From NCBI GenBank assembly GCA_023453795.1, contig JAEXSP010000045.1, forward strand, positions 62,001 to 126,000: a DNA stretch of 64,000 bases, written 5' to 3'. Origin of the DNA: Bacillota bacterium. GTDB lineage: Bacteria; Bacillota; Clostridia; Acetivibrionales; JAEXSP01. How positions within the stretch are numbered: the first letter of the stretch is position 1; every line of letters starts with the position of its first letter. The position numbers were made by a program, and so were the translations under genes. The notes beneath the pieces were generated by a model. The model was not told where the DNA came from. It saw nothing but the letters and a program-made list of their open reading frames with translations, and made no database searches. Shown in pieces: positions 6,718 to 14,341 of the stretch.

Positions 6718-7881
6718 ATGGTAAACAAGATGTATATGGATAACTCAATACAATGGACATTTCCGCTTTGTCCTAAGGCCCCTGACTTCAAAGTTGAGTG
6801 GGGTGCGATTTATAACAGTTTTGAATGGATAAGGGCTATGGATGGAGTACCTCAAAACCCGGAGTATCATGCAGAGGGAGATGTCCTGACCCATACAAAG
6901 CTTGTGTGTGAGGCACTTGTAAATCTTCAGGAATGGCAGAGTGCCAGCGAAACTGAACAATCAACCTTATTTGCAGCAGCACTTTTCCATGATGCGGCAA
7001 AACCATACTGCACAAAGATTGATTCAGAAGGTATAAGTTCACCAGGGCATACATTAAGGGGTGAAATCATTGCCAGGAAAGAAATTTTCAAAGACAATGG
7101 GTCACACTTTTCCGCTCCATTCAGAATAAGGGAATCAATTGCAAAGATTATAAGATATCATGGCCTCCCACTGAATTTCTTAGGGAAACCCAACCCTGAG
7201 AGAACTGTTATGGAAGCTAGTCAAACTGTAAGTATGAACTGGGTTTCAATATTGTCAAAGGCAGATGTCCTTGGAAGGAAATGCAGCGATACTAATGAAC
7301 TTCTGGAAAAAATAGAATTGTTCTCTGAGTTTTGCAGTGAGCATGGCTGCTATATAGCACCAAGAACTTTCCCTGATAGCTTCAGCCGTTTTGTATACTT
7401 CCAAAAGGAGAATGGATCTCCTGACTATAAGGCGTACGATGATACGAGGTTGGAGGTTACACTGATGTCGGGCTTGCCGGCCGCAGGAAAAGATACTTGG
7501 ATCAAAAAATACTGCCATTGTCTCCCGATAATTTCACTTGATGAGATAAGGGAGGAGCAGGACGTGTCACCTGCCGAGGATCAGGGAGAAATCATTTTTC
7601 TGGCAAGGGAAAGGGCAAAAGCTTTTTTGAGAGCTAGGCAATCCTTTGTTTGGAATGCGACAAATATTTCGAAGAGTATAAGAGGACAACTGATCAGTCT
7701 GTTTGTATCATATGGGGCAAAGGTTAAGATTGTATACCTTGAAGCACCATATAATGAAATAATGAAGAGAAACAGGGAAAGATCGAGAAACGTACCGGAA
7801 AACGTAATTGAAAGAATGATTGCAAAACTTGAGATACCCGGTCCGGCTGAAGCACATGAGGTTCAGTGGGTTGTCGGATAG
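6718..7881 (+). CDS. HD phosphohydrolase fused to polynucleotide kinase (HD-PNK order)
   Basis: A 387-residue two-domain protein. The N-terminal part (~30-200) is an HD phosphohydrolase: TKLVCEAL, LFHDAAKP with the HD pair at residues 91-92, a further His in GHTLRGE, and IRYHGLP. The C-terminal part (~245-387) is a P-loop kinase of the polynucleotide kinase type: GLPAAGKDTW as Walker A (~252-261), SLDEIRE, NATNIS, and a RNRERSRNVPENVI lid region. In RNA end healing, the kinase would phosphorylate 5'-OH ends and the HD domain could remove 2',3'-cyclic or 3'-phosphates; the latter is inference. A GGGGG site lies upstream of the ATG. The next gene in the operon starts 17 bases downstream. Confidence 0.8.
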   Translation: MVNKMYMDNSIQWTFPLCPKAPDFKVEWGAIYNSFEWIRAMDGVPQNPEYHAEGDVLTHTKLVCEALVNLQEWQSASETEQSTLFAAALFHDAAKPYCTKIDSEGISSPGHTLRGEIIARKEIFKDNGSHFSAPFRIRESIAKIIRYHGLPLNFLGKPNPERTVMEASQTVSMNWVSILSKADVLGRKCSDTNELLEKIELFSEFCSEHGCYIAPRTFPDSFSRFVYFQKENGSPDYKAYDDTRLEVTLMSGLPAAGKDTWIKKYCHCLPIISLDEIREEQDVSPAEDQGEIIFLARERAKAFLRARQSFVWNATNISKSIRGQLISLFVSYGAKVKIVYLEAPYNEIMKRNRERSRNVPENVIERMIAKLEIPGPAEAHEVQWVVG

Positions 7882-7897
7882 GATGTGAGAAAATTTT

Positions 7898-8227
7898 ATG
7901 AATAAATTTGAATGGAACCCGGTGTTTAAGCTGGTTATGAGAATAAAAAAAGACTATAGTGAAACTTTTGAAACAATGGATACTTTGTTATTTCAGGATT
8001 GGCTGGCAAGACTTAATAAAGATGAATATCTTGAGGTATTCAAACATTTGAAGGTCAACCAATATAACAACTTTGTGCTGATCAGTTACATGAGACAAAA
8101 GTATCTGGGCCAGGATTACAACGTCCTGAAAACTTGTTATAAAGAAAGTACAAAATACAGAAAACTAAGTGAAATAGATCTTGATGGCCTATCACAAGCT
8201 GCAATAGATGATTTGGAGGATACATGA
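7898..8227 (+). CDS. Small conserved-position protein of the RNA repair operon, no recognised family
   Basis: A 109-residue soluble protein rich in Lys, Asp and aromatic residues (EWNPVFKLVMRIKKDY near the start, FQDWLARLNKDEYLEVFKHL, YMRQKYLGQDY). It is predicted mostly helical, with no membrane segment and no catalytic motif I recognise. It is tightly embedded: 17 bases after the HD-kinase gene, and its stop overlaps the next start by four bases (ATGA). Translational coupling suggests it is a partner or adaptor of the kinase-HD protein. The name of any family is unknown to me. Confidence 0.75.
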   Translation: MNKFEWNPVFKLVMRIKKDYSETFETMDTLLFQDWLARLNKDEYLEVFKHLKVNQYNNFVLISYMRQKYLGQDYNVLKTCYKESTKYRKLSEIDLDGLSQAAIDDLEDT

Positions 8228-9117
8228 CTAGATTTGTAATGATGGTAGGTCTTCCCGGAAGCGGAAAAAGTACAAAGGCAAAAGAACTGGCTGACAGGGA
8301 AGCTGCAATATTGCATTCCTCGGATAGCCTGCGTGAGGAGTTATTCGGCGATGCAAGTAATGTTGATAAAAATGCAGTGCTTTTTCAGGAAATAAACAGG
8401 AGAATAAACAAGGACTTATCAGAAGGTAAGAATGTAATATATGATGCAACAAACACAAGCTACAAAAGGCGTAAGCTTTTCCTGGAAAGTTTGAAACAGG
8501 AGTGTTTTAAAGAATGTTATATGGTTGCAACCCCGTATGAAAAATGCCTTGAGCAGAATTTGGGGAGGAAACGCACGGTGCCGGAGCACGTAATAGAGAA
8601 AATGTACAAGAACTTTTTTGTACCACAGTATTACGAAGGATGGGACAATATCCAAGTTGTTTTTAACGATGAAATAGACCAGGACCTGGATGCATTATTT
8701 AAGGATCTGGATGGCATTTCTCAGGACAATCCGCACCACACATTGACAATAGGTGAACACTGCAGAAAGTGTATGGAAAACGTAAAAGAGACGGGTGGCG
8801 GTGAAATATTGGAAATGGCTGCACTGCTGCATGATATCGGGAAAAAATTCACGAAAAGCTTTACCGACTCAAAGGGTAATCCTTCAGAGGAGGCCCATTT
8901 TTATAACCATCAGAATGTTTCTGCATACTTGAGCCTTTTTTACCTGAAACATTTTTCGAAAGAAAAAATGCTTGAGACAGCTGCTTACATTCAATGGCAT
9001 ATGCAGCCCTTTAACCTTGGAACGGGAAAAGCAAGAAGCAAATCGGTCAGACTATTTGGAGAAGAGTTTTGCAATAATCTTGAGATACTGCATCAGGCAG
9101 ATATAGCAGCGAAATAA
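8224..9117 (+). CDS. Polynucleotide kinase fused to HD phosphohydrolase (PNK-HD order)
   Basis: A 297-residue protein whose domains are in the reverse order of the HD-kinase two genes earlier. Residues ~1-150 are a P-loop kinase with Walker A GLPGSGKST (~8-16), SSDSLREELFGD, YDATNTSYKRR and a RTVPEHVIEKM lid. Residues ~165-297 form an HD domain: HHTLTIGEHC, LLHDIGKKFTK with the HD pair at 203-204, AHFYNHQ, and a final LHQADIAAK. Proposed roles are 5'-OH phosphorylation and 3'-end phosphate removal at RNA breaks. The start overlaps the previous stop (ATGA). The gene ends 33 bases before the RlaP-type gene. Confidence 0.82.
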   Translation: MTRFVMMVGLPGSGKSTKAKELADREAAILHSSDSLREELFGDASNVDKNAVLFQEINRRINKDLSEGKNVIYDATNTSYKRRKLFLESLKQECFKECYMVATPYEKCLEQNLGRKRTVPEHVIEKMYKNFFVPQYYEGWDNIQVVFNDEIDQDLDALFKDLDGISQDNPHHTLTIGEHCRKCMENVKETGGGEILEMAALLHDIGKKFTKSFTDSKGNPSEEAHFYNHQNVSAYLSLFYLKHFSKEKMLETAAYIQWHMQPFNLGTGKARSKSVRLFGEEFCNNLEILHQADIAAK

Positions 9118-9150
9118 AATAAAAATGGGGAGTTATGGAAGGCGGCGAAA

Positions 9151-10167
9151 ATGATGAAGACGGAACTGATTAAAGCGAAACTGAATTCTGAGGAATACAG
9201 GTTTCTTAGAGAAGATGAGCACCTGGGAAAATATATAATACTGCTGACAACCGGAGGTTCGCATGCTTACGGAACCGATGTTGATACCAGCGATACTGAC
9301 ATAAGGGGAATTTGTATTGAACAAATGAGGGAATACTGGGGACTTTCAAGTTATGAGCAGTTTGAAGACAGGGAAACAGACACTGTCATATATGGCTTGA
9401 AGAAAGTTGTCAACCTCCTTGTGAACTGTAATCCGAATGTTATAGAAATACTGGGAACTGCTCCTGAACACCAGTTTATACTTACAGAAGAAGGAAGAAT
9501 GCTTAAAGAAAATGCAATGCTTTTCATATCAAAAAAAGCTTTCCAATCTTTCGGGGGCTATGCTACGGCACAGTTAAGAAGACTCCAGAATGCACTGGCA
9601 CGTGACAGTTACCCACAGAAGGAAAAGGAAAGGCATATTCTTGGAAGTATACAGGGACAGTTCAAGCATTTTCAGGATAATTACAAGAACTTCACTGGCG
9701 ATGAAGTCAGGCTATACATAGACAAGTCAAACAAGAAAGACTTTGACGAAGAGATATTTATAGATATAAACCTGGTTCATTATCCGTTAAGGGACTTGAG
9801 AAGCATGTTTTCAGATATGGGGAATGTAATTAAAGACTATGAAAGCCTAAACCACAGAAACAACAAGAAGGATGAAATCCATCTTAACAAGCATGCAATG
9901 CACCTTATCAGACTTTTGATCATGGGTACTGAAATACTTGAAGGAAAAGGAATAAACACTTACAGAGCTAAAGACCGTGAGTTCCTGTTGAAAATCAGGA
10001 ATGGTGAGTACAGCTATCAGCAAATATTTGAAATGGTAGACGAGTATGAGAGAGGATTCAGGATTGCGGCAGAGGGGTCAGATTTGCCCGAGAGACCTGA
10101 TTATGAGAAGATTGAGGATCTGATGATTGAAATATACAGGAAGTCTCTTGAAAGAATACAACAATGA
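9151..10167 (+). CDS. RlaP-type DNA polymerase beta superfamily nucleotidyltransferase
   Basis: A 338-residue enzyme of the minimal-nucleotidyltransferase fold. The signature GGSHAYGTDVDTSDTDIRGI (residues 35-54) carries the GS motif and paired Asp typical of the superfamily. The overall length and the helical C-terminal half (LNKHAMHLIRLLIMGTE, RNGEYSYQQIFEMV) match the RlaP family, which comparative genomics linked to RNA ligases. It may add or edit nucleotides at RNA ends before ligation; activity is inferred. ATG at 9151 or 9154 are equally possible, with GGGGAG upstream. It appears to be the last gene of the operon that begins at 5200. Confidence 0.8.
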   Translation: MMKTELIKAKLNSEEYRFLREDEHLGKYIILLTTGGSHAYGTDVDTSDTDIRGICIEQMREYWGLSSYEQFEDRETDTVIYGLKKVVNLLVNCNPNVIEILGTAPEHQFILTEEGRMLKENAMLFISKKAFQSFGGYATAQLRRLQNALARDSYPQKEKERHILGSIQGQFKHFQDNYKNFTGDEVRLYIDKSNKKDFDEEIFIDINLVHYPLRDLRSMFSDMGNVIKDYESLNHRNNKKDEIHLNKHAMHLIRLLIMGTEILEGKGINTYRAKDREFLLKIRNGEYSYQQIFEMVDEYERGFRIAAEGSDLPERPDYEKIEDLMIEIYRKSLERIQQ

Positions 10168-10266
10168 ATCGTCGTTTTTGTCGACTTGACATATTGGAAT
10201 TCAACAATAATAATGGAATAATAGGGTGAATACCCCTCAACTATTCGACTTGAAAGGATTAAAACA

Positions 10267-11043
10267 ATGAAAAAAGCATGCAGCCTTATTATAATATTCT
10301 GCTCATCATTACTCTTCTTAACCGCATTTACAAATGGATCGGACAATGTGAAAGTGAAAGAAAGCTTTTTTAAAAGCGGAATGAAAGATTCCAATTATGT
10401 AGAATTGACTAAGCTTAATGAAAATATATGGGTACACACCACCTATCAAAATTATAACGGGACCAGAACGCCTTCGAACGGGATCATTGCCATCTCATCA
10501 AAAGGTTTGCTGTTGGTTGATACGCCATGGAATAATACGCAGACAAAAGAATTAATCAATCTTACGAAAAAAGTATTTAAGAAAAATATAAGGATAGCGA
10601 TTATAACACATGCACATGCAGACCGGATCGGAGGCATAGATACCCTGATCAGTAACAAGATCGAGGTTATAAGTACGGCATTGACAGTAAAGGAAGCAGA
10701 AAAAAATGGGTATCGGAAACCACAGCCCAAACTCTATACCAATACTAAGCTTAGTTTGGGAAATCTTAATGTAGAAGAGTTTTATCCGGGAGCAGGGCAT
10801 ACCAAAGATAATATCACTGTTTGGTTTCCTCAATATAAAATACTGTATGGAGGATGCTTGGTCAAGTCTTTAGATGCAGACAGTATCGGTAATACAGAGG
10901 ATGCCGACCTTAAACAATGGCCTCTATCTATTAAAAAAGTACAAGAAAAGTATTCAAGTGCCAAGACGGTTATACCTGGGCATGGTATGTGGGGGGATAA
11001 GAAGTTGCTGAAGCACACCCTGGAACTGCTTGAGTCAAGATAG
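10267..11043 (+). CDS. Subclass B1 metallo-beta-lactamase, BcII-like
   Basis: A 258-residue secreted zinc hydrolase. A signal peptide (KKACSLIIIFCSSLLFLTAF) is followed by the mature metallo-beta-lactamase fold. All B1 zinc ligands are present: HAHAD (residues 115-119), the His in GAGHTKDN, the Cys in YGGCLVKS, and the His in IPGHGMWG. The Lys of CLVKS, which binds the beta-lactam carboxylate in BcII, is also there. The length and motifs match Bacillus cereus BcII, so hydrolysis of penicillins, cephalosporins and probably carbapenems is expected, although expression is unproven. A GAAAGGA site precedes ATG 10267. It is monocistronic, with a terminator at 11081-11121. Confidence 0.92.
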   Translation: MKKACSLIIIFCSSLLFLTAFTNGSDNVKVKESFFKSGMKDSNYVELTKLNENIWVHTTYQNYNGTRTPSNGIIAISSKGLLLVDTPWNNTQTKELINLTKKVFKKNIRIAIITHAHADRIGGIDTLISNKIEVISTALTVKEAEKNGYRKPQPKLYTNTKLSLGNLNVEEFYPGAGHTKDNITVWFPQYKILYGGCLVKSLDADSIGNTEDADLKQWPLSIKKVQEKYSSAKTVIPGHGMWGDKKLLKHTLELLESR

Positions 11044-11080
11044 TATCAGCGCTATACAATTATTGGATAACTGAGCATTT

Positions 11081-11121
11081 AAAATCTGCAATAAATTTTT
11101 AACCTTTGTTTGCAGGTTTTT
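11081..11121 (+). terminator. Terminator after the metallo-beta-lactamase gene
   Basis: CTGCAA (11086-11091) pairs with TTGCAG (11110-11115), with flanking A/T pairs that extend the stem, and the structure ends in GTTTTT. Confidence 0.55.
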
Positions 11122-11155
11122 ATGCTGGAAGGTGAAATTTGTGAACTGTCCCCTT

Positions 11156-11262
11156 TATACATTATTCATAACGCAGATACTGTCCCTGCCGAAAAGGACA
11201 GGTTGATGCACTGGTATACCCAAAACAGGATCGTAGGGCATTTCAAGGCCTTTTTTAAATTA
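11156..11262 (+). pseudogene. Fragment of DUF1287 gene 3' end, copy 2
   Basis: About 95 bases match 4658-4755 closely; the encoded tail reads IIHNADTVPAEKDRLM and then HWYTQNRIVGHFKAF, against the intact gene at 4035-4763. No start, no catalytic Cys region and no upstream coding sequence remain. It sits between the metallo-beta-lactamase and the iron-sulfur protein gene, and a second, more decayed fragment lies on the other side of that gene at 12342. Confidence 0.8.
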
Positions 11263-11276
11263 TACAATTTCACAGT

Positions 11277-12215
11277 TCAATCATAGAATAAGTGAAATAG
11301 TTTTTTGTCCATTTCCTTCTGCTCAAATAAGGTTTTTAAATTTCTAGGAATTGCGCTGTACCATTCGTCAAGCCCGAGCATCAAAACTTTTTCTTTAAGT
11401 TCTTTAGAAAAGGTATCAATCGGCTTTCCAGCTAGCAGCATATTAGTTTCTTCTTCTGAAAATGATATGTAATCAATAACTTTATCTAACTGCTCATGGT
11501 TCATCGGACAAATACGCTGGCATATTAAGCAATCGTACAGTGTATGGTGTATTGTTTCGGGAATCCAATCCGGAAATTCACCGGGAACCTCATTAATACA
11601 TGATAAACATTTTTGATTATCTATTAAAAATCTATCCTTACGTATGGCTTTTGTCGGGCAAATCTTCACACACAAATTGCATTTACTGCAAATGTCCGCA
11701 TTTTGAACTTTACCCCAGGTGTTTTCTTCGCAGGTCATGTCTGAAAAATATGCTGCATATGAAAAGTTGCTTCCCAGACCATCAATATAAGTGACATTAT
11801 TATGCCCGTATTTTGCCAATCCGCTATGAACTCCCAATCGCTTCATAGGTAAATTATCTGCAGCCTTTACAGAATAACCTTTTTCTTCTGCAAATTCCCT
11901 TAAATATACTTCTGCAGCTTGAATATCAGAACGTACCAAAGACAAAAAAGTCTTCTTTGTTTCATCTTTATAAAAATCGACCTTTGCATAAAACGGGTGA
12001 TGAATTGCGATTAATATAATCGAATTAATTTTGAAATCCGCTTGAGGTACCTGAAAATGGTATAATTCATCTACAATCCACTCCTGAAAACTGTTAAGTT
12101 CCTCTTGTTTTTTAAAATCACCAATAATATCTCTTAGTTCCGCCAAGTGTTCAATAGAAATAATTTTTAGCCTATCACCATGCTTAATAGCAGCTTTTTC
12201 TAATTCACTTTTCAT
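11277..12215 (-). CDS. Double [4Fe-4S] cluster protein distantly related to epoxyqueuosine reductase (QueG)
   Basis: A 312-residue iron-sulfur protein. The N-terminal ~170 residues resemble the cobalamin-binding reductase part of QueG-like (COG1600) proteins, with GVHSGLAKYGHNN in the region where QueG has GLGWIGKN. The ferredoxin part has CSKCNLCVKICP (residues ~187-198), then CLSC and CLICQRICP, enough for two [4Fe-4S] clusters. QueG's C-terminal HEAT repeats are absent and the active-site loop differs, so tRNA queuosine reduction should not be assumed; it may be another corrinoid/iron-sulfur reductase. It is transcribed alone on the minus strand and flanked on both sides by DUF1287 fragments. 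GAAGGG precedes the ATG. Confidence 0.65.
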   Translation of the reverse strand: MKSELEKAAIKHGDRLKIISIEHLAELRDIIGDFKKQEELNSFQEWIVDELYHFQVPQADFKINSIILIAIHHPFYAKVDFYKDETKKTFLSLVRSDIQAAEVYLREFAEEKGYSVKAADNLPMKRLGVHSGLAKYGHNNVTYIDGLGSNFSYAAYFSDMTCEENTWGKVQNADICSKCNLCVKICPTKAIRKDRFLIDNQKCLSCINEVPGEFPDWIPETIHHTLYDCLICQRICPMNHEQLDKVIDYISFSEEETNMLLAGKPIDTFSKELKEKVLMLGLDEWYSAIPRNLKTLFEQKEMDKKLFHLFYD

Positions 12216-12341
12216 TGAACTACCCTTCTTTCGTATTACAAAGTGGAATGGTTACCTTTCTTTGCCATCTTAGCTATAAAGTATATCATAGATTGATATA
12301 AAGAGGAATGAACCGTTTCACTTATTTTGCTATGCTTTGGT

Positions 12342-12395
12342 ATATTAATCATAATGCAAATACCGTCCCCGCAGAAAAAGAGAGATTGATGCTGT
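12342..12395 (+). pseudogene. Fragment of DUF1287 gene 3' end, copy 3 (most decayed)
   Basis: The reading INHNANTVPAEKERLM matches IIHNADTVPVEKDRLM of the intact DUF1287 protein. Only about 50 bases remain recognisable. The remainder of 12216-12533 shows no gene; a TATAAT at 12491-12496 with a poor -35 may serve hprK. Confidence 0.65.
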
Positions 12396-12533
12396 ATCTA
12401 TGCCGAGCATCCCAAAAAACAAATCTTATGATTTCATGTTTTGCCTTGCATATCAAAGGATACGAGGTTTCTTTTTTTTTATTTTTAAGGTATAATAATT
12501 AACTATAATGTAGAGCATTTACGGAGGTATGAT

Positions 12534-13475
12534 ATGTTTTCAGTTACTCTCAGGGAAGTTATGGATGAGTTCCAGCTTTTAGATATGTCGGGAAGCGACC
12601 GGCTTGATGATATTCTTGTGACTACATCAGACGTTAACAGGCCAGGACTTCAATTGGCAGGCTATATGGAATACTTCGGAACGGACAGGATACAAATCAT
12701 GGGAAAGGTAGAAACTACCTATCTGGCAGGACTTTCTTCAGAAGAAAGATATCAAAGGATTGACGACTTTTTTAAGCAGGGTTTTCCATGTATGGTTGTT
12801 GCCAGAGGGCTTGAAATTTTTCCCGAAATGCTTGAGGTCTCGAAAAAATACTGCATACCGATTCTTAAGACAGATGACGTTACATCAAGATTCCTAAGCG
12901 GACTCATACGATATCTCAATCTGCACCTTGCTCCCAGGATTACCAAGCATGGGGTATTTATTGAGGTTTATGGCGAGGGTATCCTGATATTGGGTGAGAG
13001 CGGGGTAGGTAAGAGCGAAACTGCTCTTGAACTTGTAAAAAGAGGACATAGATTGGTGGCAGATGATTCGGTTGAAATAAGAAAGGTCTCCGATAAGACG
13101 CTGGTTGGTTCGGCACCGGATATAATCAGGCACTTCATTGAAATCAGGGGTATAGGAATTCTTGATGTCAAGAACCTTTATGGGGTAGGAGCCGTTAAAG
13201 TCACAGAAAACATCAACCTTGTCGTAAATCTTGAGCTCTGGGATGTAAAGAAGAACTACGACAGGCTTGGAATAGTTGATGAATACACAGATATCCTTGG
13301 GATTAATATTCCGTCCTTAACAATACCGGTTAGACCGGGAAGAAATCTGGCAATAATTATGGAGGTAGCCGCCATGAACAACAGACAGAAGAAAATGGGC
13401 TACAATGCAGCCAAATCCCTCACTGAAAGGGTAATGGGCGAGATTAAGAGGAACACAGACAAACAGGAGGAATGA
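12534..13475 (+). CDS. hprK: HPr kinase/phosphorylase
   Basis: A 313-residue bifunctional enzyme that phosphorylates HPr on Ser46 with ATP or PPi and removes it again, setting carbon catabolite control in Firmicutes. Residues ~1-130 form the HprK N-terminal domain. The kinase core has GESGVGKSE (Walker A, ~153-161), VADDSVEI, and the family signature EIRGIGILDVKNLYGVGAV (~202-220). Full length for the family. GGAGG lies before ATG 12534. Its stop overlaps the PHP gene start by four bases, so the two are coupled. Its substrate HPr is encoded at 20722. Confidence 0.95.
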   Translation: MFSVTLREVMDEFQLLDMSGSDRLDDILVTTSDVNRPGLQLAGYMEYFGTDRIQIMGKVETTYLAGLSSEERYQRIDDFFKQGFPCMVVARGLEIFPEMLEVSKKYCIPILKTDDVTSRFLSGLIRYLNLHLAPRITKHGVFIEVYGEGILILGESGVGKSETALELVKRGHRLVADDSVEIRKVSDKTLVGSAPDIIRHFIEIRGIGILDVKNLYGVGAVKVTENINLVVNLELWDVKKNYDRLGIVDEYTDILGINIPSLTIPVRPGRNLAIIMEVAAMNNRQKKMGYNAAKSLTERVMGEIKRNTDKQEE

Positions 13476-14200
13476 CAGCTTTGAAACTCGTAGTTGATAC
13501 ACATACACATACAGTTTCCAGCGGGCATGCGTACAGTACTGTCCAGGAAATGGCCAGGGGAGCGGCTGATAACGGCATAGAAATGTTTGCTGTCACCGAT
13601 CATGGGCCGTCCATGAAGGGGGCGCCATACCTTTATCATTTCGGCAACCTGAAAGTGATACCCGAAATATTATATGGGGTCAGGATTATTAAAGGTGTGG
13701 AGGCTAATATTATTGATTATGACGGTAATACGGATATGCCTCAGAGCTACTTAAAAAGGCTTGACTTTGCGATTGCAAGCTTCCACGATATTTGCATTGC
13801 TCCTTCAACCGAAGAAGACCATACGAGAGCTCTTGTAAATGTACTCGCAAATCCAATGATTGATGCTGTTGCCCATCCGGGGAATCCTCAGTTTCAGGTG
13901 GATATCGATACTGTAGTGAAAGCTGCTAAAAGGTATGGCAAATTTATTGAAATAAATAATCATTCATTTTCCGTAAGAACCGGCAGTGAAGCCAATTGCC
14001 GGGAATTTATAAGGAAATGCAAGGAGCATTGTGTAAAAATAATATGCGGAAGCGACGCTCATATAAGCTTTGATGTGGGCAGGTTTGACAATGTATACAG
14101 TCTTCTGGATGAACTCAATATGCCTGAAGACCTGGTGATGAATACCTCTGTCAGCAACTTCACGGCTTACCTTGAAAGAAGGAAAGCTCTTATGTTATAA
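13472..14200 (+). CDS. PHP domain phosphatase (YcdX-like)
   Basis: A 242-residue metal-dependent phosphoesterase of the PHP superfamily. Metal ligands are visible in order: DTHTHT near the N-terminus, TDHG (~39-42), GVEANI with the conserved Glu, SFHD, AHPG, and GSDAH near residue 195. This set fits the YcdX/DrdI type of trinuclear zinc phosphatases. The substrate is unknown. The ATG overlaps the hprK stop (ATGA), so translation is coupled. Conserved neighbours (hprK, murB, rapZ, yvcK) suggest a housekeeping role in envelope or carbon metabolism. Confidence 0.88.
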   Translation: MTALKLVVDTHTHTVSSGHAYSTVQEMARGAADNGIEMFAVTDHGPSMKGAPYLYHFGNLKVIPEILYGVRIIKGVEANIIDYDGNTDMPQSYLKRLDFAIASFHDICIAPSTEEDHTRALVNVLANPMIDAVAHPGNPQFQVDIDTVVKAAKRYGKFIEINNHSFSVRTGSEANCREFIRKCKEHCVKIICGSDAHISFDVGRFDNVYSLLDELNMPEDLVMNTSVSNFTAYLERRKALML

Positions 14201-14341
14201 ATTGTTCAATTTGGATGATTGCAAGGCTTTAATACGGTCAATATTTTTTATATAATATAATTAAGAATTAATTAATAGAGTCATTTTAACGTTGGATTTA
14301 GTAAAATGTTATTAAGAGGATAGTTTAGGGAGCTGGGATTA

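Noticed and set aside
11277..12215. Calling this gene queG
   Set aside because: The GLGWIGKN active-site loop is replaced and the C-terminal HEAT region is absent; only the general reductase/ferredoxin layout is shared.
12308..12502. A 64-residue protein-coding gene
   Set aside because: Its centre is a fragment of the DUF1287 tail, there is no ribosome site, and the rest is low-complexity T-rich sequence.
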